64,000 bases of DNA from Stenotrophomonas sp. UBA2629 (lineage in GTDB: Bacteria; Pseudomonadota; Gammaproteobacteria; Xanthomonadales; Xanthomonadaceae). Shown piece after piece: positions 18,321-26,572 of this stretch. Where the stretch lies: contig DEOB01000010.1 in the NCBI GenBank assembly GCA_002359895.1, positions 1,304,125-1,368,124 of the forward strand, in the 5' to 3' direction. Position numbers and translations under genes: made by a program. Every line of letters starts with the position of its first letter. The stretch's first letter is position 1. Below the pieces are notes generated by a model that was not told where the DNA came from, made no database searches, and saw only the letters and a program-made list of their open reading frames with translations.

Positions 18321-19667
18321 TTACTTGCGACGTGCCAGCAGGCGGTAGCCGCCGGTGGCGTTGGAGTCGAAGCTGTGTGCCAGCAGCACGTAGCGGCCGG
18401 CTTCCAGTTCGATCTCCAGCGACGGGTCCAGGCTGCTGTCGCTGTCGTCCTGCTTGGCGACTTCCTCACCATTGCGCATCAGGGTGATCATGCCGTCCAG
18501 GCCGCCGGAGCCGACCATGCTGAGCACGTAGGTGCCCTTGCGCGGGATGTCCAGGTTGTAGAGGTCGCGGTTGCCCGGGCGCAGCTGGCCCTGGACTTCG
18601 CGGCCGATCTTCAGCTCCGGGCGGGCGGCAGCTTCGCCGGCGGCCGAGGTCACGGTGGCCAGCTGGAACACGCCGCCACGGCCGTTCACCGAACGCACGG
18701 AGATGGTGTATTCACCGGCTTCCAGCACCTGGGTGAGGCGCGAGTTGGTGCCGTTGCCGGCGCCGTCGTCGTCACTCAGGGTGATGTCGCCGCCCTGCAT
18801 GGTCAGCAGGGTGTCGATGTCGCTGCTGCTGGCATCGAACTGCACGCGGCGGCGCTCGGGAAGGGTGAACACGAAGCTGCGGGTGGCGTCGGAGGCAACG
18901 AAGCCGCTGACCGAGCCGTCCACCGGCAACGCGGTGCCGTCTTCAAACACCAGGCCTTCGGGCAGGTCGGACTGTTCGACGCTCAGGTAGAAGGCGCCAG
19001 CGCCATCGCTGAAGCCGCCGGCCTTGATGGTGTATGTGCCCGGCTGCAGTGGCGCCATCAGGCGCGCGTTCAACTGGTTGCCGCCGTCGTCGTCTTCCAT
19101 CTTGACGCCGTTGCCGCTGAGCTCCATGCGCGAGTCGAACTCGCTGGATTCCATGTCGATGGTGTACAGGCCCGGCTTGGTCACCTGAAGGGTGTAGGTC
19201 TTGTCGCCGCCGCGCAGCCAGTCGGTGATGCGTTGGCCGGCGGTGAGCGGCTTGCCGTCATAGGCGACGATCGGCTCTACCGACAGCTGGAACGGGCCAA
19301 ACGCGCGGGCGTCGGCGCCGCTGACGGCTACCACGTAGGAGCCGGCCTTGTCGGCGCGCACGCTCAACGAGCTGTCGCCCTTTTCGCTGGCTTCGGATTT
19401 GCCCACCAGCGCGTCACGGTGGAACACGGCCAGCGAGCCATTGAGCGCGCCTTCCAGCTTCAGCGAGACAGCCTGGCCAGCGGCCAGCTGCAGCGAGAAC
19501 AGCTGGCTGCGGGTGCCATCGGCATAGTTGACCGGGGTGGCGGAGGTGATTTCACCGGAAACGTCGGCGTTGAGGGCGAGGGGACGGGCAGCCGGGGCGG
19601 CGTGAGCGGGGGTGTTCACGGCGGCGGCGATGGCCAGGGACAGCAGTCCTGCTGCAAATCGCTTCAC
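18321..19667 (-). CDS. Exported protein with PPC-like repeats, paralogue 1
   Basis: A 448-residue exported protein. The signal peptide is KRFAAGLLSLAIAAAVNTPAHA after a GTG start, which has AAGGAAG six bases upstream; no ATG fits. It contains repeated beta-rich units like bacterial pre-peptidase C-terminal (PPC) domains. Each ends in an acidic turn and a GxYxI strand: MEDDDGGNQLNARL (about residue 190), LSDDDGAGNGTNSRL (about 300) and a weaker one near 408. Function unknown; the DDD turns suggest calcium binding. It follows its lipoprotein paralogue in the same operon, 93 bases apart. Confidence 0.82.
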   Translation of the reverse strand: MKRFAAGLLSLAIAAAVNTPAHAAPAARPLALNADVSGEITSATPVNYADGTRSQLFSLQLAAGQAVSLKLEGALNGSLAVFHRDALVGKSEASEKGDSSLSVRADKAGSYVVAVSGADARAFGPFQLSVEPIVAYDGKPLTAGQRITDWLRGGDKTYTLQVTKPGLYTIDMESSEFDSRMELSGNGVKMEDDDGGNQLNARLMAPLQPGTYTIKAGGFSDGAGAFYLSVEQSDLPEGLVFEDGTALPVDGSVSGFVASDATRSFVFTLPERRRVQFDASSSDIDTLLTMQGGDITLSDDDGAGNGTNSRLTQVLEAGEYTISVRSVNGRGGVFQLATVTSAAGEAAARPELKIGREVQGQLRPGNRDLYNLDIPRKGTYVLSMVGSGGLDGMITLMRNGEEVAKQDDSDSSLDPSLEIELEAGRYVLLAHSFDSNATGGYRLLARRK

Positions 19668-19760
19668 TTGGATCTTCCTTATTGGATGAAACAGGGTGGG
19701 GTGTTCTGTTGACGCGGTCATGCACTCCGCCCTTGGAGGGGCGGAGCGCATCAAACTGCG

Positions 19761-20918
19761 TCAATTGATGACAGCGGCGGCGGCATCGGCTGCCGCTTCT
19801 GCTGCAGCTTCGACGGCGTCTTTGCGGTTGCTGGCCGGAGCGGCAACGTCGGAGCCCAGGTCGGTGGTTTCCAGCTCAAACACGCCCGGCTGGCTGCCCA
19901 GGCTGCTCACCGCCACGATGTAGCGGCCGGCGCGCAGGTCCAGGATCAGCTGTGCATTGGTGCCGTTGCCGCCATCGTCGTCCTCGGCATCCACGCCGGG
20001 GCCGGTGATCTTCAACACCGAGTCGAAGCTGTCGGCGATGGCATCGAACTGCACCTGGCGTGGGCTGTCCACGTTCAGCACGAAGGTGCGGCGGCCGCGC
20101 GAATCCATCATTGCCTGGGCCGGCTGGCCGATGATCAACGAGGTGCCGTCGCGGGTGATCATGCCGTTGGGCGTCGGGACAACCGCAACGCTGAGCTTGA
20201 ACGAGCCGGTGTTGCTGTTCACCGACGAGGCGCCGATGGTGTATTCGCCCGGCTCCAGGAAGGTGCGGATGCGGGCATTGAGCTGGCCGCCGCTGTCGTC
20301 GTCTTCCACTTCGACATTGCGGCCGTTCAAGCGCAGGTAGGCATCGAATGCGCTGGATTCCAGCGTGATCGAGTACAGGCCGGCCTTGTCCACCTTGAGC
20401 TTGTATTCCTGCTTGTCGCCCATCAGCCAGTCGATGGCTTGGCTGTCGGCGCCCAACGGCTTGCCGTCATACGGCACGACCTGGGCGGTTTTGAGCTTGA
20501 ACGGGCCAAAGCTCTGCGCGCTGGCGCCGTTGACGGCCACGAGGTAGGTGCCGTCCTTGGGGGCGCGGAAGGCCAGGCTCACCGAGCTGCCATTGGAGCC
20601 GCTTTCGCTGTCGGAGCTGCCGGAGGAGGCGTTGGCGAGCAGGGCCTGGCCGTCGAACACCGCCAACTGGCCGCTGAGCGCGCCGCCCAGTTCCAGCGAC
20701 ACGGCTTCACCGCTCTTCAGGGCCATCTTGTAGCCCTGGTGGCGGCTGCCATCGTTGTAATTAAGGCTGCTGGTCGAGGTGATTTCACCGCTTACGGTGT
20801 CACCGACCGCCAATTTGGGGGAGTTGTCGCCGCCAGCGACGCCCCCCAGCTTCTGGCAGGCGGCAAGGGCAACTGTCATCGAGACAGCAGCGAACAGGCG
20901 AGCAGGGCGTGTATTCAA
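19761..20918 (-). CDS. Lipoprotein with PPC-like repeats, paralogue 2
   Basis: A 385-residue lipoprotein: lipobox LAAC with the acylated Cys at residue 21. It shares the layout of the downstream gene: VSGEITSTSSLNYNDGSRHQ matches the paralogue's VSGEITSATPVNYADGTRSQ. The acidic-turn unit appears as VEDDDSGGQLNARI (about residue 205) and AEDDDGGNGTNAQL (about 313). The C terminus is an Ala-rich helix (EAAAEAAADAAAAVIN). Function unknown; the pair arose by tandem duplication, one copy kept on a lipid anchor and the other released. Confidence 0.82.
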   Translation of the reverse strand: MNTRPARLFAAVSMTVALAACQKLGGVAGGDNSPKLAVGDTVSGEITSTSSLNYNDGSRHQGYKMALKSGEAVSLELGGALSGQLAVFDGQALLANASSGSSDSESGSNGSSVSLAFRAPKDGTYLVAVNGASAQSFGPFKLKTAQVVPYDGKPLGADSQAIDWLMGDKQEYKLKVDKAGLYSITLESSAFDAYLRLNGRNVEVEDDDSGGQLNARIRTFLEPGEYTIGASSVNSNTGSFKLSVAVVPTPNGMITRDGTSLIIGQPAQAMMDSRGRRTFVLNVDSPRQVQFDAIADSFDSVLKITGPGVDAEDDDGGNGTNAQLILDLRAGRYIVAVSSLGSQPGVFELETTDLGSDVAAPASNRKDAVEAAAEAAADAAAAVIN

Positions 20919-21089
20919 GCGGGGCGTCCTTGGATTGTTGAGACAGCTTCTGTTCCCGCATGGGCGGGTCCGGTGGCGATTCTAACGGCAACGGGGGGCT
21001 ATTCAGTGAGAAAGACGGGGGCATCGGTGAAGGCCGTCAGCGGATGTTAGAATTGGCCTCTTGTCTGCCTTATTTTTGATAGACCGACC

Positions 21090-22215
21090 ATGATCGAACT
21101 CAACCCTATCCGCCAGCGAATCGCCGACCTCACCAGTCGCGCGCTCTCGCTCCGGGGGTATCTTTGACTACGACGCCAAGAAAGAGCGTCTTGAAGAAGT
21201 AACCCGCGAACTGGAAAACCCCGACATCTGGAACAAGCCCGAGTACGCCCAATCACTGGGCCGGGAACGTTCGATGCTGGACAAGACCGTCAGCGGCATT
21301 GCCGCCGTGCTGGACGGCATGGATGACGCCACCGAGCTGCTGGAACTGGCCGAAAGCGAGCAGGACGAAGACACTGCCTTGGCGGTGATCGCCGACCTGG
21401 ACAAGCACCAGGCGCACATCGAGAAGCTGGAATTCCAGCGCATGTTCTCCGGTGAAATGGACAGCTGCAACGCATTCGTCGACATCCAGGCCGGTGCCGG
21501 TGGCACCGAAGCCCAGGACTGGGCGGAAATGATGCTGCGCATGTACCTGCGCTGGTGCGAGGACCGCGGCTGGAAAACCGAGCTGATGGAAGTGTCCGGC
21601 GGCGATGTTGCCGGCATCAAATCGGCCACGTTCCGCGTCGAAGGCGAGTTTGCCTATGGCTGGCTGAAGACCGAGATCGGCGTGCACCGTCTGGTGCGCA
21701 AATCGCCCTTCGATTCGGACAACCGCCGTCATACCAGCTTCACCTCGGTGTTCGTGTCGCCGGAAGTCGATGACAACATCGAAATCGACATCAACCCGGC
21801 CGACCTGCGTACCGATGTGTACCGCTCGTCCGGCGCCGGTGGTCAGCACGTCAACAAGACCGAGTCGGCGGTGCGTATCACGCACATCCCGACCAACACG
21901 GTTGTGGCCTGCCAGATCGGCCGCAGTCAGCACCAGAACCGCGACACCGCGATGAAGATGCTGGCCGCCAAGCTCTACGAGTTGGAAGTGCAGAAGCGCA
22001 ACACCGAGCGCGATGCGTTGGAAGCCACCAAGTCCGACATCGGCTGGGGCAGCCAGATCCGCAACTACGTGCTGGACCAGAGCCGTATCAAGGATCTGCG
22101 CACCGGCATTGAGCGCACCGATACGCAGAAGGTGCTGGACGGCGACCTGGATGAGTTCATCGAGGCCAGCCTCAAGTCCGGCCTGCAGGCCGGCGCCAAG
22201 CGCTTAGACGCGTAA
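21090..22215 (+). CDS. prfB: Peptide chain release factor 2, with programmed +1 frameshift
   Basis: The gene is join(21090..21164, 21166..22215), 374 residues. The zero frame reads 25 codons to GGG-TAT-CTT-TGA (UGA at 21165-21167). Slippage on CUU-U moves into the frame starting GAC (21166). The upstream CGGGGG is the internal Shine-Dalgarno-like stimulator, as in E. coli prfB. The downstream part has the SPF stop-codon recognition motif (VRKSPFDSDNRRHTSF) and the GGQ catalytic motif (GAGGQHVNKTESAVRITH). It terminates at UGA and UAA and tunes its own level. lysS follows after about 100 bases. Confidence 0.96.
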
Positions 22216-22314
22216 TCCGGAGTGGCCCTGCGCGGGCCACTGCCTTGTTGTACGGTGCGGCATCACCACGCGGTTGCCGCACGTTGTTTCCTCCCCCCAA
22301 TTGAAACCAATGCC

Positions 22315-23835
22315 ATGAACGAACAGACCCCGGTAACGCCGCAGCCCCCCGTCGACGAGAACAGCCTCATCGCCGAGCGCCGCGCGAAACTCACGGCGCT
22401 GCGCGGGCAGGGTATCGCTTACCCGAATGATTTCCGTCGCGAAGATTTCGCCGGCAAGTTGCAGGACGAGTTCGCCGATGCTGAAGCCTGGACCGCCGAA
22501 ACGCTGGAGGCCGCTGGCCGCAAGGTAAAGATGGCAGGCCGCTTGATGGCCAAGCGGGTGATGGGCAAGGCCAGCTTTGCCACCATCCAGGACGAATCCG
22601 GCCGTATCCAGTTGTTCCTGCAGGCCACCGCGCTGGGTGATGTCTACGCCGCGTTCAAGGGCTGGGACGTGGGCGACATCATCGCCGTCGAGGGTGGGCT
22701 CACCCGTACCAAGACCGGCGAGCTTTCCGTGCGTGCCGAGAACATCCGCTTGTTGGTGAAGTCGCTGCGCCCGTTGCCGGACAAGTGGCACGGCCTGGCC
22801 GATGTTGAGCAGCGTTACCGCCAGCGTTATGTGGACCTGATCGTGACCCCGGAGTCGCGTGAAGTCTTCATCAAGCGCTCCAAGATCATCCGCGCCATGC
22901 GCGCATGGTTGGACAACCGCGACTTCCTGGAAGTCGAAACGCCGATGATGCATTACATCCCCGGCGGCGCTACGGCCAAGCCATTCAACACGCATCACAA
23001 CGCGCTGGACCTGGATCTCTATCTGCGTGTTGCGCCGGAGCTGTATCTCAAGCGTCTGGTCGTTGGCGGCTTGGAGCGCGTGTACGAAATCAACCGCAAC
23101 TTCCGCAACGAAGGCGTCAGCACGCGGCATAACCCGGAGTTCACCATGATGGAGTTGTACGAGGCCTATGCCACGTACAACGAAGTGATGGACCTCACCG
23201 AAGGTGTGATCCGTGATGTCGCCCAGCAGGTGTTGGGCACCACCGAAGTGGAATGGGACGGTGCGCAGATCAACCTGGCACCGGCGTTCCGTCGCTGGCG
23301 CATGGACGAGGCCGTGCGCCATCACAACCCGGAAATTTCCGAGGCCGACTGCACCGACCGCGACGCGCTGCTGCGTCATTGCGAGCGTTTGAAGATCCGC
23401 GTCAAGCCGTCGTATGGCTGGGGCAAGCTGCTGCTGGAAATCTTTGAAGCCACGGTTGAGCACACGCTGATCCAGCCGACCTTCATCACCGACCACCCGG
23501 TGGAAGTGTCGCCGCTGGCGCGTGCCAATGACGATCAGCCGGGTTACACCGATCGCTTCGAATTGTTCGTCAACGGCAAGGAGCTGGCCAACGGCTTCTC
23601 CGAGCTTAACGATCCGGAAGACCAGGCTGCGCGTTTCCAGGCGCAGGTGGCAGCGAAGGAGGGCGGCGACGACGAAGCCATGCATTACGACTCCGATTAC
23701 ATCCGCGCGCTGGAATACGGCCTGGCACCGACCGGTGGCTTGGGCATCGGCATCGATCGCTTGGTGATGATGTTGACCGGCCGTGCCTCGATCCGTGACG
23801 TGCTGCTGTTTCCGTACATGCGCCCGGAAAACTGA
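22315..23835 (+). CDS. lysS: Lysyl-tRNA synthetase (class II)
   Basis: A 506-residue class IIb synthetase charging tRNA-Lys. An N-terminal OB-fold anticodon-binding domain (AGRLMAKRVMGKASFATIQD) is followed by the catalytic core with motif 1 (AWLDNRDFLEVETPMM), motif 2 (RVYEINRNFRNEGVSTRHNPEF) and motif 3 (GGLGIGIDRLVMMLTGRASIRD). The length matches the family. prfB-lysS is a common bacterial neighbourhood. The frame is open upstream to 22222, but ATG 22315 fits the family start. Confidence 0.96.
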   Translation: MNEQTPVTPQPPVDENSLIAERRAKLTALRGQGIAYPNDFRREDFAGKLQDEFADAEAWTAETLEAAGRKVKMAGRLMAKRVMGKASFATIQDESGRIQLFLQATALGDVYAAFKGWDVGDIIAVEGGLTRTKTGELSVRAENIRLLVKSLRPLPDKWHGLADVEQRYRQRYVDLIVTPESREVFIKRSKIIRAMRAWLDNRDFLEVETPMMHYIPGGATAKPFNTHHNALDLDLYLRVAPELYLKRLVVGGLERVYEINRNFRNEGVSTRHNPEFTMMELYEAYATYNEVMDLTEGVIRDVAQQVLGTTEVEWDGAQINLAPAFRRWRMDEAVRHHNPEISEADCTDRDALLRHCERLKIRVKPSYGWGKLLLEIFEATVEHTLIQPTFITDHPVEVSPLARANDDQPGYTDRFELFVNGKELANGFSELNDPEDQAARFQAQVAAKEGGDDEAMHYDSDYIRALEYGLAPTGGLGIGIDRLVMMLTGRASIRDVLLFPYMRPEN

Positions 23836-23872
23836 TCCGCGCAGTGGCGCGAGCAGCTTGCAGGTAACACCA

Positions 23873-23903
23873 AAAGCCCCCGTGGAAACACGGGGGCTTT
23901 TTT
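23873..23903 (+). terminator. Terminator of prfB-lysS
   Basis: AGCCCCCGTG-GAAA-CACGGGGGCT then TTTTTT: a perfect stem, GAAA tetraloop and T-run 40 bases after the lysS stop. Confidence 0.93.
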
Positions 23904-23956
23904 CATCAACATTCAGTACGACCTGCTGTTGTGTTGGTGACGCGTGCGCGCGACCA

Positions 23957-24754
23957 CTAGGTGAACACCGGCGCGCGCTTCTCGCGAAACGCGTTGACGC
24001 CCTCCCGGAAAGCGGGCTGGCCGATCAATACGCATTGCCGCTCGCGTTCGTGGTCGAGCTGTTGATCCAGCGTATTTGTGTCCGCATGCTGGAAGGCGTT
24101 GCGCACCTCCCACGCTGCGTGTCGCGGCATGCGCGCCAGCTGCAATGCGATGGATTTTGCGCGTTCCATCAGTTGCTCGTCGGCGACGCAGGCCCAGATC
24201 AACCCCCAGCCGGCGGCGGTCTCGGCATCCAGTTTTTCGCCCAGCAGCGCCAGCCCGCGTGCACGCGCCAAGCCGATACGCCGGGGCAGCTGCCACGAGG
24301 TTCCCATGTCCAGAGTCAGTCCCAGCTTCGGCGCGAAACTCAACAGAAAGGTCGCCGAGTGTGCGGCTAAGGTGATGTCTGCGGCCAGTGCAAGGCCGAC
24401 GCCCGCGCCAGCAGCGACGCCGTTGACGGCGGCAACCACGGGAATTGGGAAGTGTTCCAGTTCGCTGATGCAGGGGTTGAAATGCTGAAGCATGTTCTCG
24501 TGGAGAGCATCGCTGGCTGATTTCCCTGAGTGGCCTTGGGAGAGCGTGTCGTCGAGTTCTGCGCCCGCACAGAAAGCACGGCCGGCGCCGGTCACCACCA
24601 AGGCACGGACGTCAGGGAGAGAGCGGACGTGCGCCAGCGCGGCACGGGTGTCCTCAGCCATTTCGACGTTGAGGCTGTTGAGCAGGTCCGGCCGGTTCAG
24701 CGTGAGCATGGCGATGCGCCCACAGAGTTCAAGCGTCACGTATTTCACTGTCAT
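23957..24754 (-). CDS. Enoyl-CoA hydratase/isomerase family protein
   Basis: A 265-residue crotonase-fold enzyme. The oxyanion-hole segments are GAGRAFCAGAELDD and NGVAAGAGVGLALAADITLA, and APKLGLTLDMGTSWQLPRRIG follows. The canonical hydratase Glu positions are not both obvious: GAGVGLAL has Gly where hydratases have Glu, and LGLTLDMG has Asp nearby. This resembles PaaG-type isomerases rather than classical hydratases. It is the last gene of the minus-strand half of the acyl-CoA island, 18 bases after the CoA ligase. Confidence 0.83.
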   Translation of the reverse strand: MTVKYVTLELCGRIAMLTLNRPDLLNSLNVEMAEDTRAALAHVRSLPDVRALVVTGAGRAFCAGAELDDTLSQGHSGKSASDALHENMLQHFNPCISELEHFPIPVVAAVNGVAAGAGVGLALAADITLAAHSATFLLSFAPKLGLTLDMGTSWQLPRRIGLARARGLALLGEKLDAETAAGWGLIWACVADEQLMERAKSIALQLARMPRHAAWEVRNAFQHADTNTLDQQLDHERERQCVLIGQPAFREGVNAFREKRAPVFT

Positions 24755-24772
24755 CGCGGTGCTTCCAATAAT

Positions 24773-26326
24773 TCAAGGGGGCGCGGATTCCGCTTTCCAG
24801 AAAGGATTGCGCAGTTCGTACTTGAGTACCTTCCCTGCGGCGGAGAGAGGCAGCTCTTCGCGCAGCTCAATGCTTCGCGGACATTTGTAGCCCGCGATGC
24901 GCGTGCGGCAATGCAACTTCAGCGATTCGAGGTCCAGCATGGCGCCTGCCTGCGGCACGATCACCGCATGTACGGCTTCGCCCCATTGCGCATGTGGCAC
25001 GCCGATGACCGCGCACATCTTTACGCCAGGGTGTGACAGCAACGCGTTCTCCACTTCACTGGAGTAAACGTTCTCGCCGCCGCTGACGATCATGTCCTTG
25101 ATGCGGTCAGCGATATGGAGAAAGCCATCTTCATCCAGGTAGCCGCCGTCACCGGTATGCATCCAGCCGCCGCGGAGCGCCTGCGCGGTTTCTTCAGGCC
25201 GGTTCCAATAGCCCAGCATCACCGTTGGGCCACGCACGACAATTTCACCGGTGCTGCCTTGCGGCAGCTCAAGGTCTTCGCTGTCGACAATCCTCATCTC
25301 GCAGAGCGGCGCCGGCCGTCCTGCGGTAATCAGCTTGCTGTGTGATTGGCCACCCGCGATGTGATGGTTGCCGGCAAGTACGGCGGCTACCGGCGCCAGC
25401 TCGGTCATGCCGTAGACCTGCATGAACTGGCTGTTGGGGAATGCCGCCATTGCACGCTGCAGCAGAGAAGCATCTATGGGTGCTGCACCATAAATGATGT
25501 TTTTCATGCTGCTGAGATCAAACGTTGCGAAGTTGGGTGCATCAAGAACGCGCTGCAGCATGGTGGGCACGAGGAAAACCTCATTGGCACCTTGGTCAGC
25601 GATTGCGTGAAGCACCTGATCGGTATCGAACTGCGGCAATACGATATGAGTTGCGGCGCGCAGCGCTGTCTGGAATACCGCGGCCAAGCCGCCGACATGG
25701 AACATCGGCGCAACGTGGAGCGCTGCCGCGATCTCCGGACGTGCCGCAGCTGCCAGCGTTGAAAGCGCGTTGCTCAACAGATTTTCGTGCGACAGCATCA
25801 CCCCTTTGGGAGGGCCGGTCGTGCCGCCTGTATAGAGCACCGCCGCCAATTGCGTGCCGCAGCTGAGTGCATCCTCCATCGGTGCGCTACTGCCCAGCCA
25901 TGATGGATACGGCAGCAGTGCTGCGTGCGGATTGATGTCGTCGAGTTGAATGACGGTGTGAAGTTGAGGGCAACGCTCGCGAAGCGTTGGGATCATGTGG
26001 CTGAAGCTACCGTCCACAAACAGCAGCCGGGTGTCGCAGTCAATCAAGGAATACGCGATCTCGTCGATGCTCCAGCGAATGTTCACCGGGTTGATCGCCG
26101 CGCCTGCCCAGAACGTGCCGTAGATGACTTCAAGATAGCGATCAGAGTTAAGCGACAGAATGCCCACCCGGTCGGTTGCCGCCACGCCCAACTTGCGTAA
26201 TCCGGCGGCAACACAGGCGACGCGATTCTTGAATTCCATGAACGACGTACTGCGGCCCTGAAAGACGATGGCGCTCGCGGATGGCCGTTCCCGCGCGGCT
26301 TTGTGAAGCGCTTGGGTGAGATGCAA
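24773..26326 (-). CDS. Acyl-CoA synthetase (AMP-forming, ANL superfamily)
   Basis: A 517-residue adenylate-forming ligase. The AMP-binding P-loop is LYTGGTTGPPKGVML, A5 is YGMTELAP, A7-A8 spans GGWMHTGDGGYLDEDGFLHI and DRIKDMIVSGGENVYSSEVE, and the catalytic Lys is in PLSAAGKVLKYELR. It would activate a carboxylic acid of unknown chain length to its acyl-CoA. There is no ATG near the N terminus. TTG 26326 has GGGAG at 6 bases and is preferred; TTG 26344, directly after an in-frame stop, is the alternative. In the island it is the natural entry enzyme. Confidence 0.86.
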   Translation of the reverse strand: MHLTQALHKAARERPSASAIVFQGRSTSFMEFKNRVACVAAGLRKLGVAATDRVGILSLNSDRYLEVIYGTFWAGAAINPVNIRWSIDEIAYSLIDCDTRLLFVDGSFSHMIPTLRERCPQLHTVIQLDDINPHAALLPYPSWLGSSAPMEDALSCGTQLAAVLYTGGTTGPPKGVMLSHENLLSNALSTLAAAARPEIAAALHVAPMFHVGGLAAVFQTALRAATHIVLPQFDTDQVLHAIADQGANEVFLVPTMLQRVLDAPNFATFDLSSMKNIIYGAAPIDASLLQRAMAAFPNSQFMQVYGMTELAPVAAVLAGNHHIAGGQSHSKLITAGRPAPLCEMRIVDSEDLELPQGSTGEIVVRGPTVMLGYWNRPEETAQALRGGWMHTGDGGYLDEDGFLHIADRIKDMIVSGGENVYSSEVENALLSHPGVKMCAVIGVPHAQWGEAVHAVIVPQAGAMLDLESLKLHCRTRIAGYKCPRSIELREELPLSAAGKVLKYELRNPFWKAESAPP

Positions 26327-26393
26327 GGCAGGCTCCCATTGCAATCAATTGATGCAGCGATTCCAGGGTTGTCAATGCCACGACGATACGGCA

Positions 26394-26434
26394 GAGAAAA
26401 AATGTTGGCTTTGTTCGAAAGAACTATTTTTCTC
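26394..26434. promoter_or_regulatory. AT-rich nested inverted repeat upstream of the CoA-ligase gene (candidate operator)
   Basis: GAGAAAAA (26394-26401) and TTTTTCTC (26427-26434) form a perfect inverted repeat around GTTC-GAAA-GAAC (26413-26424). It sits about 70-110 bases before the CoA-ligase start, in the 240-base gap after the MalT-like regulator gene. It could be an operator or an RNA hairpin; neither is proved. Confidence 0.4.
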
Positions 26435-26572
26435 GATGTAATGCGATAACTGCAGGTGCTTGAGCCGATGGGCTACAGATCGTTCCATCTGAAGCGGAGG
26501 CTGGGAAACCAAGGCTTCTGCGCTCGTAAGGCGCAATCAAGGCGGTTTGGCGAAACGGTTGCCAGTTCGCAA

